From Russula earlei (Eukaryota > Basidiomycota > Agaricomycetes > Russulales > Russulaceae), in NCBI GenBank assembly GCA_025769875.1, contig JAGFNK010000070.1, forward strand, positions 93,712-157,711: 64,000 nucleotides of DNA, given 5' to 3'. The translations under genes and the position numbers were made by a program. Below are positions 11,738-25,189 of the stretch, piece after piece. Each line of letters opens with the position of its first letter. The stretch's first letter is position 1. The notes beneath the pieces were generated by a model, which saw nothing but the letters and a program-made list of their open reading frames with translations, had not been told where the DNA came from and did not search any database.

Positions 11738-12773
11738 GCAGTTCCTTCTTTTCAATCTTGCTTGTATCCATCCTATCTTTCGGTTTCCCCCTCTGTTTGC
11801 AGGATTGCATTGCATGTCAGCATTTCGCCATAACCTTCACCCCGCACAATATCGGATCCACCTGTCAAGCCAATTATCACTTTTGTCATCGCATAACTTT
11901 TTTCACCGTTCTCGGGGAATTTTCCTTTTCGTCGGTCATGCTCCTGGAAGAATATATCTCTACGGCACACGCCGGCTAGCAACTCTTTCTCTGACGGCAT
12001 CCCTTGAATATCCCATTTCCCCTACCACCGCTCGAGTAAGGCCCGAGGTGACTCGTTTCCTTTTATATTCCTCTTCTGTTATTTGTCGTCGCCTCACAGT
12101 CAATTCGCGGATTTCTTGCCAGAGTAACGAGATATTCTTACAAAGACCCCCTTCGAGGGTTCCGGTTGTACAGTAGTATTTACTAGAGCTTACATCGACT
12201 GCTATGAACACTACATTCATCCCTTTCGTCTTTTGTGCGCCGGGAGTCAAGACGGTCAGCCGTTGCCTTCAGGATGGCCTCCACCATGATGGTCGCAATC
12301 GCGATACATAGCCTTGCGCTGGGGGTGCCCAGCTGACAGCCAGCACAAGCTACTTGTGGGAGTGAAGGCTCGATCGCTTACCCACGCGAGTCAGTCATGT
12401 TCCAGGGCTGATGATCGCGAAGGGGCTTTAGATCTCCCGATCCGCTTGTTCGATATCTATGATATTGATAGTGGCGGCATCCAGTGCCTACGACGTGATG
12501 ATCGATACAGACGTGCATAACCGCGTGAGAAAAAGTGTGTACGGATACAACACCCCAACGGCAGAATGGATCGGAGATCAAGAGAGCCTCGTACAGAACA
12601 TTATGTCACAAAGCATCAGGTGAGACGTCCCCTAGCGTGTTCAGATCGTTGGCACTGACTGCGCTCATGAGCGAGTGGGCCTCGTCTCCATATTCAGACC
12701 GAGAATCAAGCGTTTCCTGAGAAACGTCAGGTACCGTGCGGTGCCACAGGGAAGAACTATGACATGACTCACG
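11738..12773. other. Convergent 3' region between CDC24 and the GH63 gene
   Basis: The two stops face each other across about 1 kb. Only short ORFs without recognisable similarity are present. The first half is T-rich and probably holds the CDC24 3' UTR. The real C-terminus of the GH63 gene could extend slightly into this interval if its last intron differs from the model given. Confidence 0.5.
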
Positions 12774-15700
12774 TCAAAATAATGATGGGCGAGACTGCGA
12801 GGGGCTGTGGGTGTGAAAGTTAGCATGCCTGTACTTGGGGAGAAGGAAAAACCACAAACTCCTTGGGGTCTTGGGTAGACGACAGCTTGCGCCGCTTTGT
12901 AATATGTGGTAAGCAACCAGGCCGGACCTGCAGATCTGACTCAGGTGGTACTACATCCACAATGTTTATGATACCTACCACCCTGTTTGATGTGAGGCAC
13001 CAAGGCCTCGACCATCGTCGCCATGGAAATACTGAACCGTGCGGTAGATCCGCTGAGCCTCAAATGTTGAGATGTCATCGAACTTCTCACCTCATAGAAC
13101 CAAACATAATCTCTGAAGAAGGGATCAAAGTCGAGTTTCTGGTTCCCTCCATTGAGAGCGCGACGTCCATGAATATCGCGGCCAAAGATATGCATGATGC
13201 GATGTTGGATTTCTTCAGCTATCTGACGTAGATTCATATATTCCCCACTGCCGGTAGGGCACTCCACCTCCAGTTCGTCACCATAGTATTGGTGGAACCT
13301 CTGGAGGCTCTCGATAAGCAAAAAATTCACCGCGAGCCCTGTGATAGAGTTCAATGGTCCCAACGCTGGGACAATTAGATGAAATTCGCACAGATTGGGC
13401 CACGCCAGTTGGAGTTGCCGCCAAACATCCCGGACTTAGACTCCCCAGGCCAATAGCTGACTTCGTGTCTTTGGCCATTGACTTCTATCCCCCATGGATG
13501 GTCCTTGTGCAACTTTGATAGGCTGTGAAAGTAATTCGACAGGTCAAAAGTTATCCACACTCCATATGAGCCGAGCATACGATCGAATGCCGTGCTCGCT
13601 GAAAAACTCGCTCTCGTCGAGCATTTTCTCCAAGATGCTAATCAAGCGCTCTTTGCTGGCCAACGCAAGTAAGAATCGCTCACCACGGCCACGATCTAAA
13701 TAATCATGTTCATGTTCGATAGTAACCGAACGGAAGACGATCAAGAAAGCCAACCTTTCATGTTGGCCATATTCCGACTTGAAACTTCTGGCTTATTCTC
13801 GATGAACCACTCCATTCGCTTCTTGAAACCAGGAAAACGGTTTACAAGGGACGGTTCAAGCGTAAGAGTCGCGTATAACGGGATGAGCCCAACAAGGCTC
13901 CGGACAGGTAACTGCATACTGTCATGCCCCCATTGAATCGCATCGTAGTACATCCCATCCTTCTCGTTCCACAGGCTGAGATTAACTCCACTATTGTGGT
14001 ACGTCATGGCGTCCGCGATGAAGATAAAGTGCTATGGTAACAAGTCAGCGTCAATGTCTGATGGTATACAACAAATTGCTCACCTCGAAGAATTTCGACG
14101 CGATATCTTCGTACACAGGGTTATGTTTAGCCAGTTCGAGAGCCATACTCAGCCTACGTGGCGATTCGTCAAGATATGTTTGATAAGAGCGTTCGAGGAT
14201 GCTTACATGTTCAGGCAATAAAATGCCATCCATGCAGTGCCATCTGCCTGGCGCAGAGCTCCACCTGTTGGCAGTGGCTCTGAGCGGTTGAAAACACCGA
14301 TGTTATCCAAACCAAGGAAACCGCCTTCGAATACATTCGCACCGCCGGCATCCTTGCGGTTAACCCACCAAGTGAAGTTAAGGAGCAATTTCTGGAATAC
14401 GCGCTCAAGGAACGGGACATCCTCGCGACCATACAGCTTTCGCTCAATCTTAAACACGCGGAATGTTGCCCATGCATGTACTGGCGGGTTGACGTCAGAA
14501 AAGTTCCATTCGTATGCGGGAATCTGCCCGTCCGGTTTCATGTACCATTCGCGGGTAAGTAGATCAAGTTGCTTCTTGGCAAACGCAGGATCGACCACAG
14601 CAAGCGGTATGCAATGGAAGGCGCTGTCCCAAGCCGCAAAGTAAGGATATTCCCATCTGCGAAATCGTTCATGATACTGACGAATGGCGTAGTATCAGCG
14701 ACGTACTTGTCAGGCATAGATAATATGTCCGAGGCATAGAGGTGCATCCAATCCTGCACATAAGCATTTGTTTACGTTTGGCGTATTTAACGTGGACGTT
14801 GAAAAACGCACCTTATTACTTCTCAGGAACTTACGCGACGGGGGAGGGGGTGGCTGCGCGGGATCGCCTTCGAGCCACTCGTTCGCAATGAACTTGTAGT
14901 ATTGCTTTGTCCATAACATGCCACCCAGCGCCTGGCGCATGATCGCGCGCAGATCATCAGAAACGTAACCCTGGGTAAGGCTATAATAGAATTCATCCGC
15001 TTCGACACGGCGTTCCTCGATGACATCATCAAATAAACCCTCATCTTCAAGCGTCGGGTCTTTTTGAGGAATGTTTGACGTGAGCTTGAGTCGAACGACT
15101 GCGCACCCGCCTCTACCAGGGACGTCCTTGAAGATATAGTGCGCGGCTGATTTGGTCCCAGTCTTATCGGGGTTAATAAACTGAGGGTTGTCGAGAGGGA
15201 CAGGAGTAGCGCGTCCAGAGCTAGATTCAGAGTCACTGTTGGGGTTGCCATTTTCACCCTCAGGGCCCGCCTTGGATCTTCCATTGGCAAATTGGTGAAC
15301 CGATTGTCGATGCACCGGAACGATATGATCGTGGAACGCATCCTTCACGAAGGGAGACTTGTTCTGAACGCCCCACAGGCGCAGGAAATTCGAGTCGTTT
15401 TCGGTGAATAGCAACTCGGGTTCCACCGTGTCTTCGTCACCTTCCACACCGTCATTGATAGGGCGGCCATCGGGTCCGACAGGGGGGGGAGATGGAAAAC
15501 AATACAGGTGGGTCTTGTCGAGCTTGTCGTGAATGACGGTAATCCGGGTGTTTGCAGTGGCAGACAGATTGGGACGCGGTTGAGGTGGGATTGCCCAAGA
15601 CCAGGTGTTCGGGAACCACAGTTGAGGAATGATGTGCAAATTGGCAGTGTCCGGACCACGATTGTATGCTGTGATACGAATGTAAATGTTGTCAGGACCG

Positions 15701-16606
15701 TCCTCGTCCTTCGCGTACTGGGGAAGAGGCTCAATCTCGCATGAAACCGGAGGACAGCAAAAAAAAAACACTCACTTCGACGAAAACGTCCCAGTAACGA
15801 TCTTCGTCAAAGACGTCGGTGTCAAGTACCTCAAACTCGACAACCTCGCGACCGCGGTTCTGATTCTCGCGAACGAGATCTTCGTACGGATAAGCCTTCT
15901 GAGGGTACTTGTACAAAAACTTCATGTAGGAATGGGTCGGCGTCGAGTCCAGATAATAGTACAATTCTTTGACGTCCTCTCCGTGATTGCCTTGGGGCCC
16001 CGAGACGCCGAAGAGCCTTTCTTTCAGCATTCTATCCTGCTCGTTCCACAGCGCAAGAGAAAGGCAGAGACGCTGGTGGTTGTCACTGATGCCCGCGATG
16101 CCGTCTTCTCCCCACCGATACGTCCGTGAGCGAGCATGCTCATGCGGGAAGTGTGCCCAAGCATCGCCGTCCCCAGAGTAGTCTTCCCTTACGGTTGCCT
16201 GAAGGGTGTGTGAGCATGACAGGTTGCCGGAACCGGAAAGATGGGATAAGCGCCCTGAACGAACCCATTGCCTATCGGACACATATGGACCCCATCGCTT
16301 CCAATGTCTCTCCCGCCTGCCGTCTTGATCGAGGCGATATTGCTCGACCGTCTTGTAAGCGGGACCCAACTTTTGGCGAAGTCTATCGCGATAAAACCGA
16401 GGGGCGTTCCCACCATTCGAAGTAGGAGACGGATTTGGCTCTTGCGGCTTCCCTAACTTTGGTGGGACGCTCGGAGGGGGAGTGACGGTCTTGGGGATGG
16501 ATATGGTAAGGGCACTGTCTGGTTTTTGAGAATCTGAAGTGTTCTGGGAACCAGGAGGGTCTGGTCTAAACAATTTTTGTTGTATGCTACGGACGTTAGT
16601 GGCCAT
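12774..16606 (-). CDS. Glycoside hydrolase family 63 protein
   Basis: The multi-exon gene encodes a large (alpha/alpha)6-barrel hydrolase of the GH63 type, the group that includes processing alpha-glucosidase and bacterial mannosylglycerate hydrolases. The ATG at 16604-16606 gives [13 protein letters not shown]. Characteristic blocks follow: [14 protein letters not shown]... near the start; [52 protein letters not shown]; the large central exon 14823-15725 with [20 protein letters not shown]; the catalytic-barrel segment [46 protein letters not shown]; and near the end [31 protein letters not shown] and SGLVAYHI. The acidic residue in AAWDSAF fits the family's catalytic position. No signal peptide is visible, so a cytosolic or vacuolar role is possible. 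The extreme C-terminus depends on one intron I placed by frame and is less certain. Confidence 0.82.
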
Positions 16607-17006
16607 GGAGAGAGGGTAAAGAAAGAGGAAGAGGGAGTGCCCCAAACCCCCAACTCTGTGAATTTTTTTACCCTTTCACCTCTTCACCTCGATGACGTCG
16701 TTGGCGAATCATCGATTTAATTTACCCTCCGGCCCAGGACGGCAGGACGAGGAGGTGGATGAGGGACATACTAGTGATTGATCCGGGGTATGGGACTATT
16801 AAGTTAACAATGATGTACTAACAAAAAGAATGAAGCAGATAATAAGGTGCTCGAGTGCATTGCTCGCGTCGACGTGTAGGGTACGAAAGTGTCCTCGGAT
16901 GAGCCAAGTCAAAGTGAAAAAGTAGGTCAATGGCTAGTCACCATCACCAGGGAGCTCAGGATGATAACAGAGCAAACCGAAACGCATCATAGATACAGGT
17001 AATCTC
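16607..17006. other. Intergenic: 5' region of the GH63 gene and 3' region of the RhoGAP gene
   Basis: Both neighbours are on the minus strand. The interval holds no ORF of note and no recognisable RNA gene. It should contain the GH63 promoter, but no clear core element stands out. Confidence 0.4.
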
Positions 17007-20000
17007 TCATGCTTTTCCCGTCATGCCAGGCTCAACTGCCGCGGGACTCCATCCCAAATCGCTGAACACGTTGCGCGCCCAGTCATCCTCGAGTGTACCG
17101 TCACCAGGATTGTCCTTCCACAAACTTAGTCGACGGTACGACGTAGCAGACGAAACAGATACAAATGAATCGTCCGATAACTGCGGTCGTAGTGGCGTGG
17201 GCTGGGAGGGCGATAACAGCGTCGGTTTTGACTTGTTGCCAAACTGCAAGGTCAGCGGAGTCGTAGGGCTCGTAACTGTGGGCGACAGAGAAGCCTCCTG
17301 CTGTGGACCTGAAGGAGACTCTCCCGATGCGGGAGCACACTCCTCCGTGACCGAACTATCAACTTCATCTGACTTGTCGGTTTTCAAACCGATGGCAAGG
17401 CTAAGTGAGGAAGAGTCTATCGATGTGTTAAGTATTGGTGGAAGACTGCTTGAGCTTCGCCGCGGCAACAACGAAGGCGCCGAGAGCATGGGAGAGATTG
17501 AGCCTGGTGTTCTTGGAGAAGCGGGTGAGGACCGTGAGGGGGAATCTCGCGCGTCGAAGTATGGTGAAGACGATGACTGAAGACGAAAATAACCTGGAGG
17601 ATCTAAGCGAAGACACCGATGCCTTTGAGAATAAAGCCGTAAGAGATGGACGTTTCGCTCTCGGTGGCTTCAGACTCTGCGAACTAGGTTCTGACGATAA
17701 TATCGTAAGAGCTGGAACGTTGCTGGGACGTCGGAGAGGAGTTCCTGGAGCAGTCTCACTTATTGGAAACGACACCGGAACATGGTCAGCAGACGTGCGA
17801 ACAAAATCGGGGATAATGCCAGGGACGGGATTCTCTTTGCTGAAATACATATTAACCGGAGCGGGAGCTATTACTTGCGGAATGGAGGGCGCTTCAGATG
17901 ACGTGGAAGGTGTAGTCAGGGAATCAGACGAGGACGTAAGGGCGGGCGGTAACCAAGGGTCCAGCGGTGAGCCCTTCCCCCAAGCAGGAGTCGACGGGCG
18001 AGAGTCACCGACGGAGACATACGAAACGCGATCATCCGGAGCAGACCCAGTCTTGTTGTCGTCGTGGATGTCGTCCTGATCCTCGCCCGGTGCTTGTATT
18101 TCAGCCGTGGGATCAGAAGCGCCAGTGCCAATTTCCATGGAAGAACCTTGATCACCTTGCGCTAAGGAAAGTTCGGTAGTGTAATTCTGTTCCGCCCCGC
18201 TGCCTGCTGGCAGGGTTTCGGGCAAAGGGTCGGACTGTTTGCCCTCGGGATCAAAATCATTGACATCTTCCCAGCCTTCTTCTAGTGGACCATTCCAAAT
18301 CCCTTTCGCTTCGCTCAGAACCCGAAGGATTGGGGGGCTCATGTTCAGCGTGGGGCATAGCACGACGGTTAGATTGCTGAGCGGCATGCGAATTTCCTTC
18401 CGCTCGGCTACGAAATTAACCAGATCGATGACGGTGCGGAGAAGGTCCCTGTTCTCTCGAGGGAGGCGCGCCAGAAGGGAAGCAAAAGTATTCAGCAGGC
18501 CCTGTGATGGGGGCCGCATTCCAGAAAAGTTGGGCAGCGCCAAGGTCGATAGAGAAGGCGGTTTCCGCAAGGAGTGGCCATCCTGTGGACCTGATGGTAG
18601 CGAGGATCCCCCTCCACTGACGTTTCGCGCAGGCGCAGCCTGCTCTTCAATGGACTTCCTGACGTTCGTCTCGGTAAGCATGGCCGCCTCAAAGTAATGA
18701 TTGAGGGCATGTGTGAGGATGGGCTCAGGCACTGTCCACGAGGCGGTTAGAGGGTTTACGACGATCAAAAAAGATAAAGAACTACGCACGCTCGCGAAGG
18801 TAAGTTTTGAAAACGGATGCCACCGCGTGAGGATCCAGATCGCTGGGATCGCTCTCCAACAGGTCGAAATCTGCGCCATTATCGAACTCAGACCGCAACT
18901 TGGCGACGTGTGTTGCGCGCCCGCTAATCCTGTTCGCCAATTATGAGGAGACGATCATGTTTTGGGCAGTAGTTTATCTCACCGAAAGAGGCCTTCCTCC
19001 TCGGCACCCCATTTCATTAAATGCTCCGTGCAACGGACCACAAGGGCGGGCAACCGCCGCTCATGTAGGACAGCTGAGACTGCACGGCACAATAAATAAG
19101 GGCAAGAGACGAGGAAAGGGATGCCTCACCTAATTGCGAGGTATCAGAAGTGGAGGGAGCAAGGCGTATAGCGTCGATTGCGGTGGTTTGGACACAGGTT
19201 GTCAAGTCCCGACCAAAGACCAAGCCTCCGACGACAAAGGCGCCAGAATTGTTACGCATTGGCTCACGTAGACGGGTGCCAAGTGTCGGGCCAGTGAAAA
19301 CAGACTCGTTGTCAGTCTGTCCGGTGGAAGTGCTGCTCAGGGTGTTCACGCTCCATGCGCCGGATGGCGCATTGGGTGTCCGACGCTGCTTCCCTTTGCC
19401 CGTGTGCGTCTGCGATGCGTGCGATGCCAGCGACACGTTAGATGCGCTGCGCCCGAAATCGTCCATGCCTGAGATCGAGGAAGACGACGACGAATGACCA
19501 GAAACATTGTGACCGGAGCCTAAACTGCCAAAGGCGCGGCCCATGCGCTCCACAGCACGCTTACCAAACCCCATGGCAAACCCTGCCGCAGGCGCAAGGC
19601 CACTGGTTACTGTGATGGCAGTTTGCCGAAGGGGGCCAGGCTGACCCGAGGAGGAGGATGGCTGATGAGGTAACGAACGAGGTGGAGAGGGTGCCGCCGA
19701 CAATGCCGCAAGGTTACCCCTGATGTGGGTCCCCGCGGATTGAGAATCACCGTTTTGCAAAGGGCCGATGATGCCGTTCGCAGCGGCTCTGCTCGTCGCC
19801 ACGTCACCCGAGGGCCGATGATGAAACACGGGTCTACTAGAAGAAAGACCCTCGGAAGTGGTAGCCGACGTCGCAGGCGGGCCGGGAGGTAGGGGGGAGG
19901 TAAACGAAAGGGATATTGAGTGCCTCTTACGGGTCTTTGAAGATCCTGATGGAGATGTCTTGCGAGATAAGGATGTCGTCGACGAGCGAGACATACCTTC

Positions 20001-20975
20001 CTCAGTCATGATGAATTCCGCTTCTGTGAGCAGGGCGCTCAGTCGCCTGCCCGGAGGCACGACGGTGTTCGTAGAGTGAAGCGATTCTGCCATGGAGACG
20101 GGTCGTGGGGTACGGGTCCCTCCTGACGCTCCAGAACGGGGACGCACTGTGTAGTAGCTGGTCGTGGTCGCGTCGCTCTTACGCCAATCTTCTTTTATGA
20201 CCTCGTGATCCGAGTCCTTCTTCCTTGGGCGTCGCATCACATTTGCAACATCCCCTCCAAGCTCGGCCCCAGATACGTACTGGAGCGCTGCTGAAATTGC
20301 AGGAGTTGCGGCGATTAGGGTATTTCCCTGATCCGAAGGTGACGGCGAGGATGTAATGGAACGAGGTGGAGGCGATTCGGGTAAGGGTTTCAAGGGAGGA
20401 TCGGATGTATGCTCGGCTGGGAGATGGCGAGTGAATGGTGATGTGGGATAACCGGGACCTGCGGAAACGGACGGTTGCTGCGGAAGCTTCGGGGCTGGAG
20501 AGGACGCTGTGGAGGACGCCGGCGTCATCACTGAGCGACTTTTGCCCATGCCAACTGGCATTGGGGCCACGATGACCAAGGCATTTGGTGGGACGTCCTC
20601 ACTCTTTTTTTTGCGGCTGCCAAAGACACGTTTCAACCTGGAACCGGCACCGCCGGAAGAGGGAGGGACGGTCGGAGATGGCGGTGGAACCGCGAGGTCG
20701 GACGGTGACCGGGATGGAACCTGGCCCATGGAGGGGATGAGAGAAGATGAACGGGGAACAGGGAGGATGGTATCGGGGGGGAGATGACTCTTGGGCGCAG
20801 TAAAGGTTGGTGAGGGGTCTGCTATATCGGAATGACAGGCGTTGGACGGGGGGCCAGAGGGGGGTGTGGAAGAACTCGATGATGAGAGGGAAGACAACGA
20901 GGCAGAGGAACGGGACAAATGGACGCCACCTGGCAGTGGACGACGGCGTGCATCGTGTCTCCGGAAGGTGGGCAT
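17007..20975 (-). CDS. RhoGAP domain protein with long low-complexity flanks
   Basis: The start ATG at 20973-20975 gives MPTFRRHDARRRPLPGG. About 570 Ser/Pro/Gly-rich residues precede the catalytic part; they include the basic cluster RLKRVFGSRKKK and LVFGRDLTTCVQTTAID just before the domain. The RhoGAP domain is split over short exons: LHERRLPALVVRCTEHL, then AEEEGLFR|ISGRATHVAKLR, where R is the expected arginine finger, then VASVFKTYLRELPEPILTH, LLRTVIDLVNFVAERKE and MPLSNLTVVLCPTLNM. It should stimulate GTP hydrolysis on a Rho-family GTPase; Sac7/Rga-like families are candidates but the exact subfamily is unclear. Behind the domain lies a disordered tail ending WARNVFSDLGWSP. Near 17.6 kb the frame changes. 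A very short intron (about 40 nt, donor gtgtct, acceptor ttcag) resolves it; otherwise there is a frameshift. Confidence 0.82.
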
Positions 20976-21422
20976 GGGGAGCAGAGAGAAAAAAGGTTAG
21001 ATGGAGATAGGAGGCTAGATTGGAGAGATTGCAGAGCCACGCAGTAGCAGACTGCTCGCGCTAAAGAGGGACGAGGACGTAAAGGGGGGTGGGGTGGGCG
21101 TAGATGGTTGACAATGTGGATGCGGTGAGGCAGGGACGTGTTTGTGGTGGCTTGTTCCGTTGACTGTATTGTATTAATCTGGACAGTGTCTGCCGCTCGC
21201 GGAAGTAAGGATGAAGAGAGCGGGGATCATCAAGCCAGGCGAAAGGCTTGCTTCGTGCGGGCCTGAAGGAGATAGAAGAGAAGGATAGTACGGATGGGAT
21301 GGGGTGGAGGCGAGGCGGCCGTGGATGGCTCGGTTACGTGTTGTTCATAATAAAAAAGGCGGTGACTTCCTATCTAACTATAATACAAAAATCTAGAAAG
21401 TGCTAGCTGATGTTGATCATCC
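20976..21422. other. Intergenic: RhoGAP 5' region and carrier 3' region
   Basis: This is a G-rich stretch on the plus strand with purine-rich runs (for example gaggacgtaaaggggggtgg) and no coding signal. It lies upstream of the RhoGAP start and should hold its promoter. Confidence 0.4.
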
Positions 21423-22811
21423 TCATGTCGAACCAAGAAGCAGCTCTTTAACCAATTCGTACGTGAAGAATGACGTTGAGATGCTCGGGGCCACTTTCAC
21501 TGTACCCACCTCTCGGTCAGTTCCTCCCAATGCGCGACCACGACGACGACGACACGTACGCAAGTTGGGCCAAAGGCCACGGTACATCCCACGGATCCCT
21601 TCGGTCTTAATAATTACGCGTGCTGCGTCTAGCGCCCCGTTGTATTGGTATCCAAGTGCGCCTGGACCCAGTCCCACAACTTGCATTTTCCGCCGAAGGA
21701 CATCAAACGGATATGTCAGCGTCTGTGATATCGATCCTAAGACATATAAAGTCAGCACAAACCACCTCCCACACGGCGCCACCTACCCGCGAGCGCGCCA
21801 CAAGTCAACTTCCGAGCGATCGTGTTCTTTCCAGGCGGCGTGATCAGACCCCGCAGCGCCTCGTACGCTGCGAAATTGATCCCGACGTACGGCGCCACCC
21901 CCACCGCTGTCGCCACCAGGCCACGGTACAACGCTCGCGCCCCACCTTCCTCTCGCATCACCTTCAGCGTCATGCCCCTCATCGTAAGCTCAGATGGCGA
22001 GGGGCGCGCCGACGTGTGAAGTGCCGAGGCCAGCCTCAACTGTGAAGAGGAAGACGTTCCTGCGGATGAAGGTGGGGGGGTAGACGAGGAGCTTGCAGAT
22101 CCGCATACCGCCGAAACATTCGTGTTCATCATGGACGCAGTTGCGATGGACAGTCTTGACCGTACTAGATCTAATGGGTATGTGGTACCTGTCAGGGGAA
22201 CACATTTAGTTGAAAAAAAAAAAAAAAAAGCAAGGCCGTTCAGACAGTCAGGTACGAACAGACGGAAGTAACGCCAGCCAGAGCACCGCTGGCCAATCGG
22301 GTGGGGGTATCCAATTGCTTCTTCCTGTTTGAGGTGAAGAACTGTGTAGGGTGATATCAGCCATGGCGCGATCCATCAGGTTCACGGAAAGCGTACCTTT
22401 TTGAGCAGTTCGTACGTCGTGAATTGGACGGCACTATAAGGTATGATTCGAACGCAATTAATCCCATTCCCTCGCATGAACCCCCGGAATCCCTCCTCAT
22501 TCCAAATGCGAACGAGACTTCGCCACACTCCCGTGTACTGCATGCCCGTGTTTCTAGGCTGAACCTGTCTACGAAGCCATCGGTCAGGCTCCAAGAAATA
22601 ACAGAATTGGGGGGGATTCGCACTGGATAATTTTGAGTCGCTCTAGGGGAGAAACGACAGTCCGTGATGCGGCGCCTGCGATTCCGCCAGCAATGAAATA
22701 CGATGACACCTGCGGGCTCAACCATGGTTCTGCTGTCGGTTTGGACGCAGGGACCAACGAAGAACCGGCAGTGTTGGCGGTGTACTGGACGGCAGATTGC
22801 TTGGATGTCAT
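21423..22811 (-). CDS. Mitochondrial carrier family protein (YPR011C-like)
   Basis: This is an SLC25-type carrier with three Solcar repeats and six expected membrane helices in the inner mitochondrial membrane. The start ATG at 22809-22811 gives MTSKQSAVQYTANTAG. Repeat 1 has FIAGGIAGAASRTVVSPLER, RIWNEEGFRGFMRGNG and CVRIIPYSAVQFTTYELLKK. Repeat 2 has ASGALAGVTSV, YPLDLVRSRLS and YRGLVATAVGVAPYVGINFA, with a long insert after the PxD motif. Repeat 3 has SISQTLTYPFDVLRRKMQV, MYRGLWPNLL and SISTSFFTYELVKELLL. The run GLFRGNGxNCxRIxPYSAVQF and the YPFDxLRR end closely follow yeast YPR011C, reported to carry adenosine phosphosulfate/PAPS. The substrate here is inferred only. The Graves/Leu5 CoA carriers are the next alternative. 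Confidence 0.82.
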
Positions 22812-23308
22812 AGCAATAGGCAAAGTTGGTGTCGAGGAAAATATGGCATGGACTATCAAAGGTTGATCTAGTGCGGCCGTAGACACGAATGAGAGGAAGA
22901 GTTGTATGGGTACCGTAGGGCTCGAGGGCTCTCTAAGATGAGCAAGTGGTTTCTGGCAGACCAGCATGCCAGCCTTCACGCCGCGGCTGCACGCTCTGCC
23001 ACACACGCCATATTTGACAGCGACTCCTCGGTCAGCCATCCCTTAAAGCCAATCATTCCACCGACAAATACATGCTTTCGACACGCTAAAATTATATGAT
23101 ATTGCCCGCCTCAAACTAAGAGTCGAGTGTTCTTATTGATAAAAAAAACAAAACGGTAGCTGGCCTGGCATCAACATACCGTCAGGTCGTTTTTTGGCTT
23201 CGGTAACAAGCGCCTATGCTGTCTGAACTGGGGTTTCGTCCCGACTTTCGGAAACACCTGCCGTCCATCGGAACATTGTTCACCACGAGACAGATCAGCG
23301 CTCACTGC
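22812..23308. other. Intergenic: carrier 5' region and RGG-protein 3' region
   Basis: This stretch of about 500 bp between two minus-strand genes holds only short ORFs, and no motif I can name. The upstream ATG at 23039, in frame with the carrier, would add 76 residues that lack carrier features, so I treated it as leader. Confidence 0.4.
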
Positions 23309-25189
23309 TCACTCACCTCCGCGTCCACGGCCCCTGCCCCGACTACCACGGCTCCGCTCTCCATCGCCCTTTCGATCACCGATACCACGCCCACGGAAGC
23401 CTGGAAAGGTGATCACGCTCAGTCTCCACGCTCATGGCGAGAGTCACTCACTACCCCTTTCTCCTCCCCTCGAACTGCCACGCTCTCTGAAACCTCCGCG
23501 GAAACCCCCGCGAAACCCGCCGCGCTCTCCACCTCGACCGCCCCTGAAACCACGATCTCCGCGCGGTCGACCACGCCCGCCACGAGCTTGGGTAAAACCA
23601 TCATCGTCGGCTGGTGAGTAGCCATCTACAGGCGACGGTGTCGCCTCTACTGCGCTGGTATCCGGGATATCTTGAGGGGCGTTTGCGGGAGATGGTGTCT
23701 CAGATGTCCCAAATTTGGCTTGCAGCCCTGCGATGGATGGGAGTCCGCCTTCGTCGTCTTCGGCCCAGTCAAAATTTCCAGACGCTGATAACGGTGCCTG
23801 CAAGAATGATGATCTAACGATGAACTTGAGAGCACAGATACCATGCATTACCTCGGCTTGTTGCACGACCGTAGCTGTCTGGTCAGCGATTATCCCCTCG
23901 TCATGGGGTATCTCGGCTGTGGTGGCGGTGACTGGCACCTTTTTTGCCTGATTCTGATCTTGAGGAACGTCCACCCATTCTTGGCCATCCCCAAGGCCGG
24001 CGTTGTCGAGCTCGCTTTCTTGCATGAAGTGAAATCCCCCCGACGTCGAGCCTTGCCCAGTAAGAGCCGGCACAGCAACCTCTTCTGGTGATTCTGGCAC
24101 CTCAGGATTAGACTCTTCCGGGGGAGAGCTTGGTTCCGGGGGTGGATTCGCGAAGACGTGCGTCAAATGAATGAATCGCGAGTCTGGTCAGAGCCGTCAA
24201 GGGAGTGATTGGTGCATGCGACTTGGGGAAAATAAACTCACGGGGGACGCCCTGAAATTCGCCCTCACCGGAGAAAAGACCGCGAATCAGCTCCTGCCGG
24301 AACTCGCTCTCCTCTCCGAGAAGTTGCTCTGCCAGAGCAACGACTATCGGAATTTCTGAATCCTCAATTTTCAGCGACGATACATTAGGATGCCGAGTGG
24401 AGAGAGAGGAGTTTAACCGGATGAGGTGCAGAAGCCGAGAGGCCTTGTCGAATGCTTGGCTCTGGCAAACACGATCACAGTCATGCAGGAGCACTTAGGC
24501 ATTTAACAAACCTCGGCCTCCGCAACGGCCACGAAAAGTCGCTCTGCCTCGAATTTACTCCTCTCAGCCGCATCTCGAGCCTCTGCAGCAAACCGGTCGG
24601 CTTCAAGGCTCTGGGGAATGGAATCAGTGCAGGAAATGGGAGGATTGAGGGTCTACAGACCTCCACAGCCTTCTTGACTTCTTCTAGCTCTTTTACTATT
24701 GTTTCCAGAGATGGAAGGGTCCTCAGCGTTCTTCTTTGGTCATCATTCAGCTTTTCTTCTTCAACCGTCGAATAGCTCTGTATTCTGGCCTATATGATGG
24801 TTATGCATCAGCGACATGTCACATATGTAGGCCAACGATCCACAAAGTCGCACAATCTTTTTGTTGGCAGTCTTGATTCGTTTTTGAATTAGATCGACAA
24901 TAAGACTATGTTTTGCTTCGTCCAAGCCAGCTTGACCAGACGGGATGCCATTTGCCTTGTGAGGGTCCGCCAGCAAGCTATCGGCCACATGACTGTCCTT
25001 GACATCAGATGGGTCCGTAGCCTTTTCGGTCAGAGCAGCTGAGGTAGAATCTGGAATGGCGACGGAAGATAACGCTGGAGAATCCTCAGATCTACTCCCC
25101 TTGGCGGTCTTGCGCTTCTTTTTGGATTTCGAGGCGGCAACAGGTGGGGGAGCACCAGGAACGTAGCGTTGGGCGGGGGTGTCGGACAT
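23309..25189 (-). CDS. RGG-box protein with coiled-coil N-terminal half, putative RNA-binding
   Basis: I do not recognise a named orthologue. The start ATG at 25187-25189 gives MSDTPAQRYVPGAPPPV followed by a Lys-rich cluster (SKSKKKRKTAKG). The middle is helical and charged (HSLIVDLIQKRIKTANKKI, EEEKLNDDQRRTLRTLP, then Ala/Glu-rich segments), suggesting coiled coil. A second helical region carries IPIVVALAEQLLGEESEF. An acidic Pro/Glu region with a conserved-looking NFDWAEDDEGGLPSIAGL motif follows. The C-terminus is an RGG/RG domain (GGRGRPRGDRGFRGGRGG...) that continues in a last exon (GFRGRGIGDRKGDGERSRG, GRGRGRGGE) and stops at 23309. The layout of coiled coil, acidic linker and RGG resembles caprin-like mRNA-binding proteins. 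RNA binding is inferred from the RGG box alone. Confidence 0.68.
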
